Below, in pieces: positions 1 through 7,735 of a stretch of 64,000 bases of DNA (within the stretch, counting starts at the first letter, position 1; every line of letters starts with the position of its first letter). The notes under the pieces are model-generated. The model saw only the letters and a program-made list of their open reading frames with translations. It did not search any database and was not told the origin of the DNA. The position numbers and the translations under genes were made by a program. The stretch covers positions 1,612,001-1,676,000 of the forward strand of contig NZ_CP051167.1 of assembly GCF_012295525.1 (NCBI RefSeq). The letters are read 5' to 3'. Source of the stretch: Oxynema aestuarii AP17. Its GTDB lineage: Bacteria; Cyanobacteriota; Cyanobacteriia; Cyanobacteriales; Laspinemataceae.

Positions 1-1005
1 ATTCGCTACAATGAATTCCGCGTTGCCGGGGCTGCGCGCATTCTCAGCGACATGATTTTAGGCCCGGCGGCCCCTTTACTCGAAGACCGTCGCTTACTCG
101 TGGTTGGCGATGGCGCCTTGCAATATATCCCGTTTGCGGCCCTACCAATTCCCGAAGACACGCCGGACGACGATCCCCGAGGAACGCCACTGGTGGTCAA
201 ACACGAAATTGTCAACTTGCCCTCGGCTTCGACGTTAGCTATCTTACGTGAGGAAAATCGCGATCGCCCGGGCGGTAAAACCCGGGTCGCCGTCCTCGCC
301 GATCCGGTGTTCGCCGCCGATGACGGGCGTTTGACGGGACAACCTGCCGCATCAATTTCCGAAAAGGCGTCCGATCTGCGCGATGCGGTATCGAGATCGG
401 CGGGGGAAGTCGGCGTCGCCATTCCACCCAGTCGATTGCCATTTACCCGCCAAGAAGCCGAGCAAATTTTAGCCTTAGTTCCGGAAGAAAATCGCTACAT
501 TGCTTTGGATTTTGAAGCCAATCGTCAAACAATTTTAGGCGATCGCCTCAAAGATTACGAGATCGTTCATTTGGCGACTCACGGCTTTCTCAACAGTGTC
601 AACCCAGAATTATCTGGCTTAGTACTTTCCCTAGTCGATGAAAACGGAAAAACACAGGATGGATTCTTGCGGTTGCACGAAATTTACAACCTCAATTTAC
701 CCGCAGAATTAATCGTTCTCAGTGCTTGTCAAACGGGTTTGGGCGCCGAAATTCGCGGGGAAGGTCTCGTCGGATTGACCCGAGGATTTATGTATAGTGG
801 CGCGCGTCGGGTTCTCGTTTCTTTGTGGAATGTTAACGATAAAGGAACGTCAATTTTAATGACGAAGTTTTACAAAAAGATGCTACAAGATAATTTAACG
901 CCCACCGCCGCTTTGCGTGCCGCACAATTGGAAATGTGGGAAAGCCAAGAATGGAAATCTCCTTACTATTGGGGGGCATTTGTATTGCAAGGGGAATGGC
1001 AGTAA
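1..1005 (+). CDS. CHAT-domain protease, C-terminal part (5' end outside window)
   Basis: The reading frame is open from base 1, so only the C-terminal CHAT (caspase-like peptidase) domain is present. The first ATG at 52 is internal: residues before it (IRYNEFRVAGAARIL) match the same region of the complete paralogue that ends at 5627. The catalytic His lies in HLATHGF (codon 580-582) and the Cys in LSACQTG (codon 727-729). It ends in the family tail LQGEW. By analogy with the paralogue, the missing N-terminus probably holds TPR repeats and perhaps a signal peptide. Family knowledge: CHAT domains are cysteine peptidases regulated by partner or TPR domains. The substrate is unknown. Confidence 0.9.
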   Translation: MRYNEFRVAGAARILSDMILGPAAPLLEDRRLLVVGDGALQYIPFAALPIPEDTPDDDPRGTPLVVKHEIVNLPSASTLAILREENRDRPGGKTRVAVLADPVFAADDGRLTGQPAASISEKASDLRDAVSRSAGEVGVAIPPSRLPFTRQEAEQILALVPEENRYIALDFEANRQTILGDRLKDYEIVHLATHGFLNSVNPELSGLVLSLVDENGKTQDGFLRLHEIYNLNLPAELIVLSACQTGLGAEIRGEGLVGLTRGFMYSGARRVLVSLWNVNDKGTSILMTKFYKKMLQDNLTPTAALRAAQLEMWESQEWKSPYYWGAFVLQGEWQ

Positions 1006-1013
1006 GGGCATGA

Positions 1014-1040
1014 GAGTTTAGAGTTTAGAGTTTAGAGTTT
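1014..1040 (+). repeat. Heptanucleotide tandem repeat (GAGTTTA x3.9)
   Basis: Three full copies and one partial copy of GAGTTTA lie just after the CHAT stop codon. This is the reverse complement of the TAAACTC phase of the CTAAACT heptad found in several other intergenic tracts of this window. Confidence 0.85.
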
Positions 1041-1097
1041 TTAAAGGGTGGTCTAGAATCAGTGGCGATCGCACGTTCTGGTTACTTAAAACTGATA

Positions 1098-1194
1098 ATA
1101 CCATTTGTCAAAAATAAGGAGACCGATCGAGGGTAGGGATACGGCACTGCCGTGTCCTTACCCTCGATCCTAAAATGGGTTCGGGAAATGCTAT
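1098..1194 (+). mobile_element. MITE-like element, copy 1 (long form)
   Basis: An element of about 97 bp begins with ATACCATTTGTCAAAAA and ends with an imperfect inverted copy (GGGAAATGCTAT). The centre is a long imperfect palindrome with arms of about 22 bases, GATCGAGGGTA...ACGGCA against TGCCGTGTCC...CGATC. The same ends and centre recur at 22697-22799, and the ends alone at 5650-5701. There is no ORF, so it would be non-autonomous. The exact boundaries are approximate. Confidence 0.6.
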
Positions 1195-1241
1195 AACAAA
1201 AGCGATCGCATCTTTTCTACTCAGGGAAATTCAGTACGGTT

Positions 1242-1796
1242 ATGGAAAAGAAAACACCATCAATTCACTGGCTTTTATTGATTTATCTGTGTTTGCCGTT
1301 TAAAAGTCCCATTTTTACTCAAATTATTTTATGTCAAATTCAGGGAAGTTTTTTCGTACATCGGGCGACGAAAAAGCTCCAATCGGAGAACGGTGAGTTT
1401 GAAGAATCATTTCACGACTTGTGGCGATCGCTATGGTTCGATCCTAATAATAACGCCGCTAATGCTTATTGGGGACTGATGAAACTCGCTCCAATTTTTA
1501 TCAGTCACCAAACAGGCGATCGCCTTTCCACTCCTGGATTTACTTTAATTGGTAAAACAATTCCCGAGGTAGCCGTTCGTTTGACTATTAAAGGGAAACT
1601 CTCTCGCTATCATTTCTTTTTACCTACGATCGTTTTATTTCAAGGAATCCTTATGACCGACGAATCGGGAGAATTCAGACTGGAATTTAGACCAGAACCG
1701 AACCAATTACCGATCGCCACTTATGAAATAAACGGTTTTATCGAAACAGAAACCTATACGAGCGAAATTGGTAAAATCAAGCTCATTCAAGGGTAA
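1242..1796 (+). CDS. Hypothetical protein, possible Ig-like C-terminal part
   Basis: A protein of 184 residues, not recognised as a named family. Residues about 8-29 are hydrophobic (signal anchor or signal peptide). The C-terminal half (FTLIGKTIPEVAVRLTIKG, then SGEFRLEFRP and ATYEINGFIE) has the rhythm of a bacterial Ig-like repeat: a graft-type motif, a DESGEF turn, then a closing strand. It lies 9 bases upstream of the complete TPR-CHAT gene on the same strand, so the two are probably co-transcribed. An accessory or adaptor role to the CHAT protein is inference from position only. Confidence 0.6.
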   Translation: MEKKTPSIHWLLLIYLCLPFKSPIFTQIILCQIQGSFFVHRATKKLQSENGEFEESFHDLWRSLWFDPNNNAANAYWGLMKLAPIFISHQTGDRLSTPGFTLIGKTIPEVAVRLTIKGKLSRYHFFLPTIVLFQGILMTDESGEFRLEFRPEPNQLPIATYEINGFIETETYTSEIGKIKLIQG

Positions 1797-1805
1797 AATT
1801 AAAGC

Positions 1806-4800
1806 ATGAACGAAAATTTTAAGAAACTTCTACTTAAATCCGCTCAAGGATTACTCGCGATCGCCACATCTACCTCGATCGCCCTTCCTGCGGTAGCCCG
1901 TTGTCCTGAAAATACTAACAATAATCCTAATCCTCGCGATTTAGTCATCCCCGAAACTCAAATTCTTAAGCTGGGTGAAGCGATCGCCGATTGTCTTGCA
2001 GGGAATGAAATTCACGCCTATCAAATCCGTCTCGATTCGGGGATGTATTTTAAAGTTGTCGTCGAACAACAAGGCGCCGATGTTGTTCTTTACTTATCCG
2101 ATCTGAAACATCAAATTATTGCCGTATCGGACAGTCCCAACCATCTTGAAGGGAAAGAACCGATCTCCGGAATTGTAGACGAAGAAGGGGTTTATATCAT
2201 CGAAATTCATCCCTTCGATGTCGTCGAATCCGACGCCGAATTTAACTACACGATCGCCCTCGAAAGTTACCGACAAGCGACCGATCGCGATCGCGCGCTT
2301 GTCGAAGCAGAACGGGCGTTTATGAAAGGGAATCAACTGCATCTTGAAGCGGACGAAACCTCTCAGCGAGAAGCGATCGCGCAATGGGAGAAAGCGTTAA
2401 CTGTTTATCGAGAGATTGAGGACTACGAAACCGTCGCTTTTTTATTGCAATTAATCGGCGATCGCCACGATAATTTAGGGGAAGTCAACGAAGCGATCGA
2501 GCGCTATCAAGCCTCTCTATCAATTTACCAACAACTCAATCGGATCGAAGAGCAAGCCGATTTACTCTCCCGTCTGGCTTGGATGTACGAACAGCAAGAA
2601 AACTATTCCGAAGTTATTTCAAGCTATCAAAATGCTCTAGATTTATGGCAACAAGTGGGCGATCGCTCGTCGGAAGCCTTGAGCTTACGCTATCTCGCCG
2701 ATACGTTCAGGCAATTAAAAGATTATGAAAGAGCCATCGATCGTTACGAGACAGCGATCGCGATCTTTCAAGAACTGGGTGACTCCCAACAACAAGCGAT
2801 CGCCCTAAATAATGCTGCTTTAGCTTATGCTGCATCGAAAGACTATCGCCAAGCAATTGCCTATTACCAACAAGCATTAGAGATCGAGCGTCTATCAGCA
2901 AATCTCCAGGGACAATCGATTATTTTGGGAAATTTAGGTGACGCTTACCGTGATAGTTTAGAACCAGAAGCGGCGCTCGTCGCGTATAATGACGGCTTAG
3001 AAATCGCTAAAAATTTGGACAATCGCGATTGGGAAGCTTTGTTACTCAATCGGATTGGTGATATTTATCACCATGTAGAATCAGGGGATTTAGCAGTAGG
3101 GAATTTAGAAGCAAAAGACCGCGCGATCGCCTTTTACACCCAAGCCTTAGACCTTTACCGAGAATTAGGCAATCGACGTTCGCAAGCGCTGGTTTTAAAC
3201 AATCTCGGTTCCGCTTACTCGTCTTCTACTCAATACGAACGGGCACTCGAAGAGTTTAATCAAGCTTTAGCGATTTACCGCGAATTAGAAGACGGGAAAG
3301 CCGAAGCGCTCAGTTTATACTATATTGGAAATGCCTACTCTCATTTAGACGACTCACAAACCGCTCTGGACTATTTCACTGAAGCGCTTCCTCTCTCCGA
3401 AGCTGCAGGAGATTTTTTCACCCAAGCCCTGACTCTACACGGAATCGGCGCCGTTTATTCGGATTTGGGATCCCACGAACAGGCTCTAGAATACTACGAG
3501 CGATCGCTGCCGATCGCCCGTACCCACAACTATTCCGACATCGAATCGTTAGCCCTGCACGGGATCGGTAAAGTGTATTCGGATTTGGGAGAATCGGAAC
3601 AAGCCCTCGAATATTACCATCAATCTTTGGCGATCGGTGGATCCCGTCAGCATCAAGCCGCAACGTTGAGTAATATCGCGGCGGTCTACGATGCGTTAGG
3701 CGATTGGGAGAAAGCGTTGGCGGTTTACGAAGAATCGCTATCGTTAGCCCGGGAGACGGGAGATCTCTCCAGCGAAGCCACGATCTTGAATAACCTTGGG
3801 TATATTCATAATGTTTACCTCAAAGACTTCGATCGCGCCATTCAGTACCACCAAGAAGCTTTAGCTCTTTACCGTCAAACTGGCGTCGATTCCGGTCAAG
3901 CGGTAGCACTGTATAATTTAGCTTCTTTAGAACTGCAACGGGGTCAATTCCAACGAGGGTTAACCTCGATTGAAGAGGCGATCGCCCTCATCGAAAATCG
4001 TCGCGCCACGATCGCCTCGGAGGATTTACGAACCACGTTCTTTTCCTCGCAGCAAATATATTATGAATTATATATCGACGTTTTGATGCAACTGCATCAA
4101 CAGCAACCGGAGGCGGGATACGACGCCCAAGCCCTCGCCATCAGCGAAGCGGCCCGGGCGCGATCGTTGATCGAGTTGCTGGCGGAAGCGAACACGGACA
4201 TCCGCCAGGGAGTAGACCCGCAATTGCTCGATCGCGAGCGAGAGTTGCAATCCCAGATCGATCGCACCGCGCAAACTCAAGTCGAATTACTTTCCGGGGA
4301 ACATACCCGCGAACAAGCTGCGGCGATCGCCGCCGAACTCGATCGGCTGGTTCAAGAATACAAAGACCTACAAGCGCAAATCCGCGCGACCAGTCCGCGT
4401 TACGCCGACCTTACGCAACCGGAAACCCTGACCCTCGAACAAATCCAGCGCGACATCCTCGATGAGGAGACCTTGTTATTAGAATATGCCCTCGGTACCG
4501 AACGCAGCTATCTATGGGTTGTGAGCAAAACGGAATTAAAAACTTATATATTACCCTCTCGGAACGAGATTGAAGAGGCAGCACGGGAGTTCCGCAAAGC
4601 GGCGATCGATCCTAAAATTCGGCATAACGAGGCGCGGGTCGCGGGAGCTGCTTTAAAACTTAGTGAGATAATTCTCGACCCGATCGCCGCCGAACTGGAG
4701 GGACAACGCTTGCTCGTCGTCGCCGACGGAGCCTTGCAATACGTACCCTTTGCAGCATTGCCGATTCCGGGACGGGCGATCGATCCGCCGAACTGGACGC

Positions 4801-5627
4801 CGTTACTCGTGGAACACGAAATCGTCAATTTGCCCTCGGCATCTACCCTCTCGATTTTGCGCCGGGATGCGGACGATCGCCCCCGTCCGAGTAAGACGAT
4901 CGCCGCGATCGCCGATCCGGTGTTTGCATCCGACGACGCGCGCTTAAACCCGGAAGCGCCGATCGCCGGACAGGAGAGCGAGACCCTAGCCAGCGCCGAT
5001 CTCGCCGTGCTGACGCGATCGGCGAATGGGGTTGGCATCAGTCTCCCCCCGTCCCGTTTGATTTATACAAGAGACGAAGTTAAAAAGATACTTTCACTCG
5101 TACCGGAATCGGAAAGTTATCAGGCGTTGGATTTTGAAGCGAACCGGGAGACCGTCGCCAGCGATCGCCTCGCCGACTATCGCATCATTCATCTAGCCAC
5201 TCACGGCTTCCTCAATAGCGTCAATCCCGAATTATCCGGGCTGATCCTGTCTCTGGTCAATCCCGAGGGAGAACCGGAGAATGGTTTTTTACGCTTGCAC
5301 GATGTCTACAATCTACAATGGCCTGTAGAAATGGTGGTGTTGAGCGCTTGTGAGACGGGATTGGGCCAAGATATTCGCGGGGAAGGAATCGTCGGTTTGA
5401 CCCGAGGGTTTATGTATGCCGGGGCGCAGCGCGTTGTCGTCTCGTTGTGGAGTGTCAACGACGAAGGCACCTCCGTTTTAATGGGGAAATTCTATCAAAA
5501 AATGCTCGCGGACAAGCTCGCTCCGGCAGCAGCATTACGGGCCGCTCAATTGGAAATGTGGAATGACGAACAATGGCGATCGCCCTTTTACTGGGCCGCG
5601 TTTGTCTTGCAAGGAGAATGGCAGTGA
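1806..5627 (+). CDS. PPC-TPR-CHAT protein (secreted caspase-like protease)
   Basis: A protein of 1273 residues. It has an N-terminal signal peptide (residues 1-31, ending ALPAVARC) and a pre-peptidase C-terminal-like beta domain at about 55-155 (GNEIHAYQIRLDSGMYF...). About a dozen TPR repeats follow from 190 to 730, each near 40 residues with the usual W/Y-A-L-Y pattern. A helical linker leads to the CHAT domain at about 940-1273. The predicted catalytic dyad is His1133 (LATHGF) and Cys1182 (LSACETG). The CHAT part is closely related to the truncated gene ending at 1005, suggesting tandem duplication. The signal peptide suggests action in the periplasm or outside the cell. The target is unknown, and a scaffold or signalling role is the usual inference for this family in cyanobacteria. 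Confidence 0.92.
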   Translation: MNENFKKLLLKSAQGLLAIATSTSIALPAVARCPENTNNNPNPRDLVIPETQILKLGEAIADCLAGNEIHAYQIRLDSGMYFKVVVEQQGADVVLYLSDLKHQIIAVSDSPNHLEGKEPISGIVDEEGVYIIEIHPFDVVESDAEFNYTIALESYRQATDRDRALVEAERAFMKGNQLHLEADETSQREAIAQWEKALTVYREIEDYETVAFLLQLIGDRHDNLGEVNEAIERYQASLSIYQQLNRIEEQADLLSRLAWMYEQQENYSEVISSYQNALDLWQQVGDRSSEALSLRYLADTFRQLKDYERAIDRYETAIAIFQELGDSQQQAIALNNAALAYAASKDYRQAIAYYQQALEIERLSANLQGQSIILGNLGDAYRDSLEPEAALVAYNDGLEIAKNLDNRDWEALLLNRIGDIYHHVESGDLAVGNLEAKDRAIAFYTQALDLYRELGNRRSQALVLNNLGSAYSSSTQYERALEEFNQALAIYRELEDGKAEALSLYYIGNAYSHLDDSQTALDYFTEALPLSEAAGDFFTQALTLHGIGAVYSDLGSHEQALEYYERSLPIARTHNYSDIESLALHGIGKVYSDLGESEQALEYYHQSLAIGGSRQHQAATLSNIAAVYDALGDWEKALAVYEESLSLARETGDLSSEATILNNLGYIHNVYLKDFDRAIQYHQEALALYRQTGVDSGQAVALYNLASLELQRGQFQRGLTSIEEAIALIENRRATIASEDLRTTFFSSQQIYYELYIDVLMQLHQQQPEAGYDAQALAISEAARARSLIELLAEANTDIRQGVDPQLLDRERELQSQIDRTAQTQVELLSGEHTREQAAAIAAELDRLVQEYKDLQAQIRATSPRYADLTQPETLTLEQIQRDILDEETLLLEYALGTERSYLWVVSKTELKTYILPSRNEIEEAAREFRKAAIDPKIRHNEARVAGAALKLSEIILDPIAAELEGQRLLVVADGALQYVPFAALPIPGRAIDPPNWTPLLVEHEIVNLPSASTLSILRRDADDRPRPSKTIAAIADPVFASDDARLNPEAPIAGQESETLASADLAVLTRSANGVGISLPPSRLIYTRDEVKKILSLVPESESYQALDFEANRETVASDRLADYRIIHLATHGFLNSVNPELSGLILSLVNPEGEPENGFLRLHDVYNLQWPVEMVVLSACETGLGQDIRGEGIVGLTRGFMYAGAQRVVVSLWSVNDEGTSVLMGKFYQKMLADKLAPAAALRAAQLEMWNDEQWRSPFYWAAFVLQGEWQ

Positions 5628-5649
5628 GAGATGTGGGATTTTAGAGTTT

Positions 5650-5701
5650 ATACCGATTTTCAAAAATAATGAGAGAGATCGAGGTTTTAGAAAAATGGTA
5701 T
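5650..5701 (+). mobile_element. MITE-like element, copy 2 (short form without hairpin)
   Basis: ATACCGATTTTCAAAAATAA opens the element and TTTTAGAAAAATGGTAT closes it. The ends are imperfect inverted repeats of one another. Compared with the copy at 22697-22799 the central GGACACGGC hairpin block is missing, as if precisely deleted. It directly abuts the IS607-type element. Confidence 0.6.
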
Positions 5702-5757
5702 TTTAAAGTTTAACTAAATACATAGTCAAGTATAGTCATTCCTGTTAAGATATAACC

Positions 5758-6320
5758 ATGAAACTCTCAGACTATGCCAAAAAAGCCGGGGTGAGTTATC
5801 AAACGGCGTGGAGATGGTGGCAAAAAGGTCATCTAACGGGCTATCAACTTCGGGAACAATTATCATTACCGAAGAAGGGAAGAAGAAAACCGAGAGAATG
5901 GCCTGTATTTATGCCAGAGTCTCTAGTGCAGAAAATAAAGATCACCTTGAGCGACAAGCGGAACGCTTAAAAGATTATGCTATTGCCAGAGGCTATCAAA
6001 TTTATAAAGTCGTCAAAGAAATTGGCAGTGGTTTAAATGATAATCGTCCAAAATTGGCTAAGGTTTTAACCGATTCCCATTACGATATATTGATAGTGGA
6101 GCATAAAGACCGTTTGGCGAGGTTGGGGACAAATTACCTTGAGATTCGGTTAAAAGAGAGGGGAAAAACCGTTGAGATTGTCAATCATAGCGAGGATCGA
6201 CAAGATGAATTGGTGGAAGATTTAATTGCTATCATTACTTCATTCTGTTCTCGTCTTTATGGATGAAGACGCTCGAAACGGAAAACCGAAAAAATTATGG
6301 CCGAATTAAAGGAACGCTAG
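5758..6320 (+). pseudogene. tnpA: IS607-type serine resolvase/transposase TnpA, frameshifted and nonsense-mutated
   Basis: The N-terminal MerR-like helix-turn-helix (MKLSDYAKKAGVSYQTAWRW) is read in one frame from 5758. The catalytic domain (ACIYARVSSAENKDHLERQ, with the nucleophilic serine in ARVSS, to FCSRLYG) is in another. A single-base loss near 5852 (after GYQL) explains the switch. A second lesion is the TGA at 6264-6266: the frame continues after it as RRSKRKTEKIMAELKER to TAG at 6318-6320, which is the normal basic C-terminus of this family, so a CGA-to-TGA change is likely. With both changes reversed the protein would be about 187 residues. The element should be unable to transpose by itself. 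Confidence 0.85.
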
Positions 6321-7549
6321 TGAAATTAGTCGAAAGACATATAATCAAAAAAGGTCATAGGTTTTGGGATGAGATCGATGAGTTATCATGGCATTCCAAA
6401 AATCTCTACAATGCGGCTAATTATCTAATCCGTCAAAACTTTATTTATGGTCATGGTTACTTGAACTATAACCGGATGGATAAATTAATGCAGAAGACGG
6501 AGCAATATCGCGCTTTACCAGCTAAAGTCTCTCAACAGGTGTTACGAGGATTAGACAAAAACTGGCAATCCTTTTTTGCCGCCAATCAAGCCTACAAAGT
6601 CAACAAGGAGAAGTTTTTAGTCAACCCGAAAATTCCCAAATATAAAAACACTCAGAAAGGTCGTCAATTATTGGTGTACGTGAAACAGGCTCTAAGTAAA
6701 GTGGCTTTAAAAAAAGGTAAAATCAAATGCTCAAAAACCCAAATAGAGTTGGAGACTTCTGTAGCCGAAAAAGTAGTGGAGGTGAGAATCGTTCCTCGAT
6801 GCGATTGTTATATCATTGAGGTCATTTATGAAGAAGTAGAACCAACATTAAAATCCAATGAATGGGTCGCTAGTGTGGATTTAGGTGTAGATGTTTTAAT
6901 GGCTGTAACTTCTAATCAACCGGACTTTGTTCCTCTGTTGATAAATGGCAGACCCTTAAAAAGCCTGAATCAATTCTACAATAAACGAAAAGCCTTTCTC
7001 CAATCCCAATTAAAAGGAAATCGACCCACCTCTAAAAGAATCCAGCGTCTGACTCGATGCCGAAATCAAAAAGTGGAGAACTATCTCCATCGAGCCAGCC
7101 GTTATCTGGTCAATCTACTCGTTAACCGAAATATCACCACCTTAGTGATTGGCAAAAATGAAGGTTGGAAACAAAATGCCAAGATGGGGAAAGTGAACAA
7201 CCAAAAATTTGTGGGGATTCCTTTCAACCGTCTGATTGAAATGTTGACTTATAAATGTCAATTACTAGGGATTAAAGTGGCGATCGCTGAAGAGAGTTAT
7301 ACGAGTCAGTCGAACTTTTTCAACTTAGATCCGCTTCCGGTTTATGGAGAAACGGTAAAAGTTCCTAAGTTTACGGGAAAAAGAATTAAAAGAGGTCTTT
7401 ACCGGACTGATACAGGATTATTGTGTCAAGCGGATATCTTAGGCTCCTATAATATCTTAAGAAAAGCATTCCCAAATGCCTTTATGGGCTATGGGATAGA
7501 GAGGTGCGTAGTTCACCCAAGGAGAATTAATCTCTGGAAGCCAAAATGA
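6320..7549 (+). CDS. tnpB: TnpB, RNA-guided nuclease of the IS607 element
   Basis: I place the start at GTG 6320, which overlaps the original tnpA stop TAG by one base and gives the family N-terminus MKLVERHIIKKGHRFW (409 residues). The upstream ATG at 6263 is in frame only because of the tnpA nonsense mutation. RuvC-type acidic residues are visible: Asp187 in SVDLGVD, Glu324/325 in AIAEESYTSQ and Asp372 in QADILGSYN. The CxxC zinc ribbon of many TnpBs is absent here (TSQSNFF), as in some relatives. Family knowledge: TnpB cleaves DNA next to a TAM, guided by an RNA from the element's right end. The ORF is intact although tnpA is dead. Confidence 0.85.
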   Translation: MKLVERHIIKKGHRFWDEIDELSWHSKNLYNAANYLIRQNFIYGHGYLNYNRMDKLMQKTEQYRALPAKVSQQVLRGLDKNWQSFFAANQAYKVNKEKFLVNPKIPKYKNTQKGRQLLVYVKQALSKVALKKGKIKCSKTQIELETSVAEKVVEVRIVPRCDCYIIEVIYEEVEPTLKSNEWVASVDLGVDVLMAVTSNQPDFVPLLINGRPLKSLNQFYNKRKAFLQSQLKGNRPTSKRIQRLTRCRNQKVENYLHRASRYLVNLLVNRNITTLVIGKNEGWKQNAKMGKVNNQKFVGIPFNRLIEMLTYKCQLLGIKVAIAEESYTSQSNFFNLDPLPVYGETVKVPKFTGKRIKRGLYRTDTGLLCQADILGSYNILRKAFPNAFMGYGIERCVVHPRRINLWKPK

Positions 7550-7674
7550 AGGGGATTTTTGAAATAGAATCCATGTCTTGTTTATATCTGACTATATTTT
7601 GGTTAACTATTAGCTACTCCGTGAAAACCCCGCACTCTATGCGGAAGGCGCTCGACTTGACGGATGGCAACAGC

Positions 7675-7716
7675 AAAGGGCGAGTTCGGCAACCGATCGC
7701 CCAACTCGCCCTTTTT
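7675..7716. terminator. Rho-independent terminator hairpin
   Basis: A stem of AAAGGGCGAGTT (7675-7686) and AACTCGCCCTTT with a loop of 16 bases is followed by a T run on the plus strand (7712-7716). It sits just downstream of argZ (minus strand, stop at 7736). The longer T run is on the plus strand, but the A-rich left side allows some bidirectional use. Confidence 0.75.
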
Positions 7717-7735
7717 CACTCGTCCGCGTACTCGA

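Larger units (their letters stand above)
5702..7600 (+). mobile_element. IS607-family insertion sequence (boundaries approximate)
   Basis: The element carries a serine-recombinase tnpA (damaged) and a tnpB. It is more AT-rich than the surrounding genes and contains hardly any HIP1 octamers, both signs of transfer. IS607 elements lack terminal inverted repeats, so the ends cannot be read directly. ATAGTCA occurs twice at the left end (5722-5728, 5732-5738) and inverted (TGACTAT) at 7589-7595, which could be TnpA subterminal sites. A guide RNA (omegaRNA) would be expected over the tnpB 3' end and right end, but I cannot delimit it. Confidence 0.7.

Noticed and set aside
4544-5038. 164-codon antisense ORF over the CHAT domain
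   Set aside because: Shadow of the conserved CHAT coding sequence; no ribosome site, Ser/Arg-rich composition.
6263-6319. N-terminal extension of TnpB from the ATG at 6263
   Set aside because: These codons overlap the original C-terminus of tnpA (RRSKRKTEK in the other frame). They are open only because tnpA carries a stop mutation; the family start is GTG 6320.
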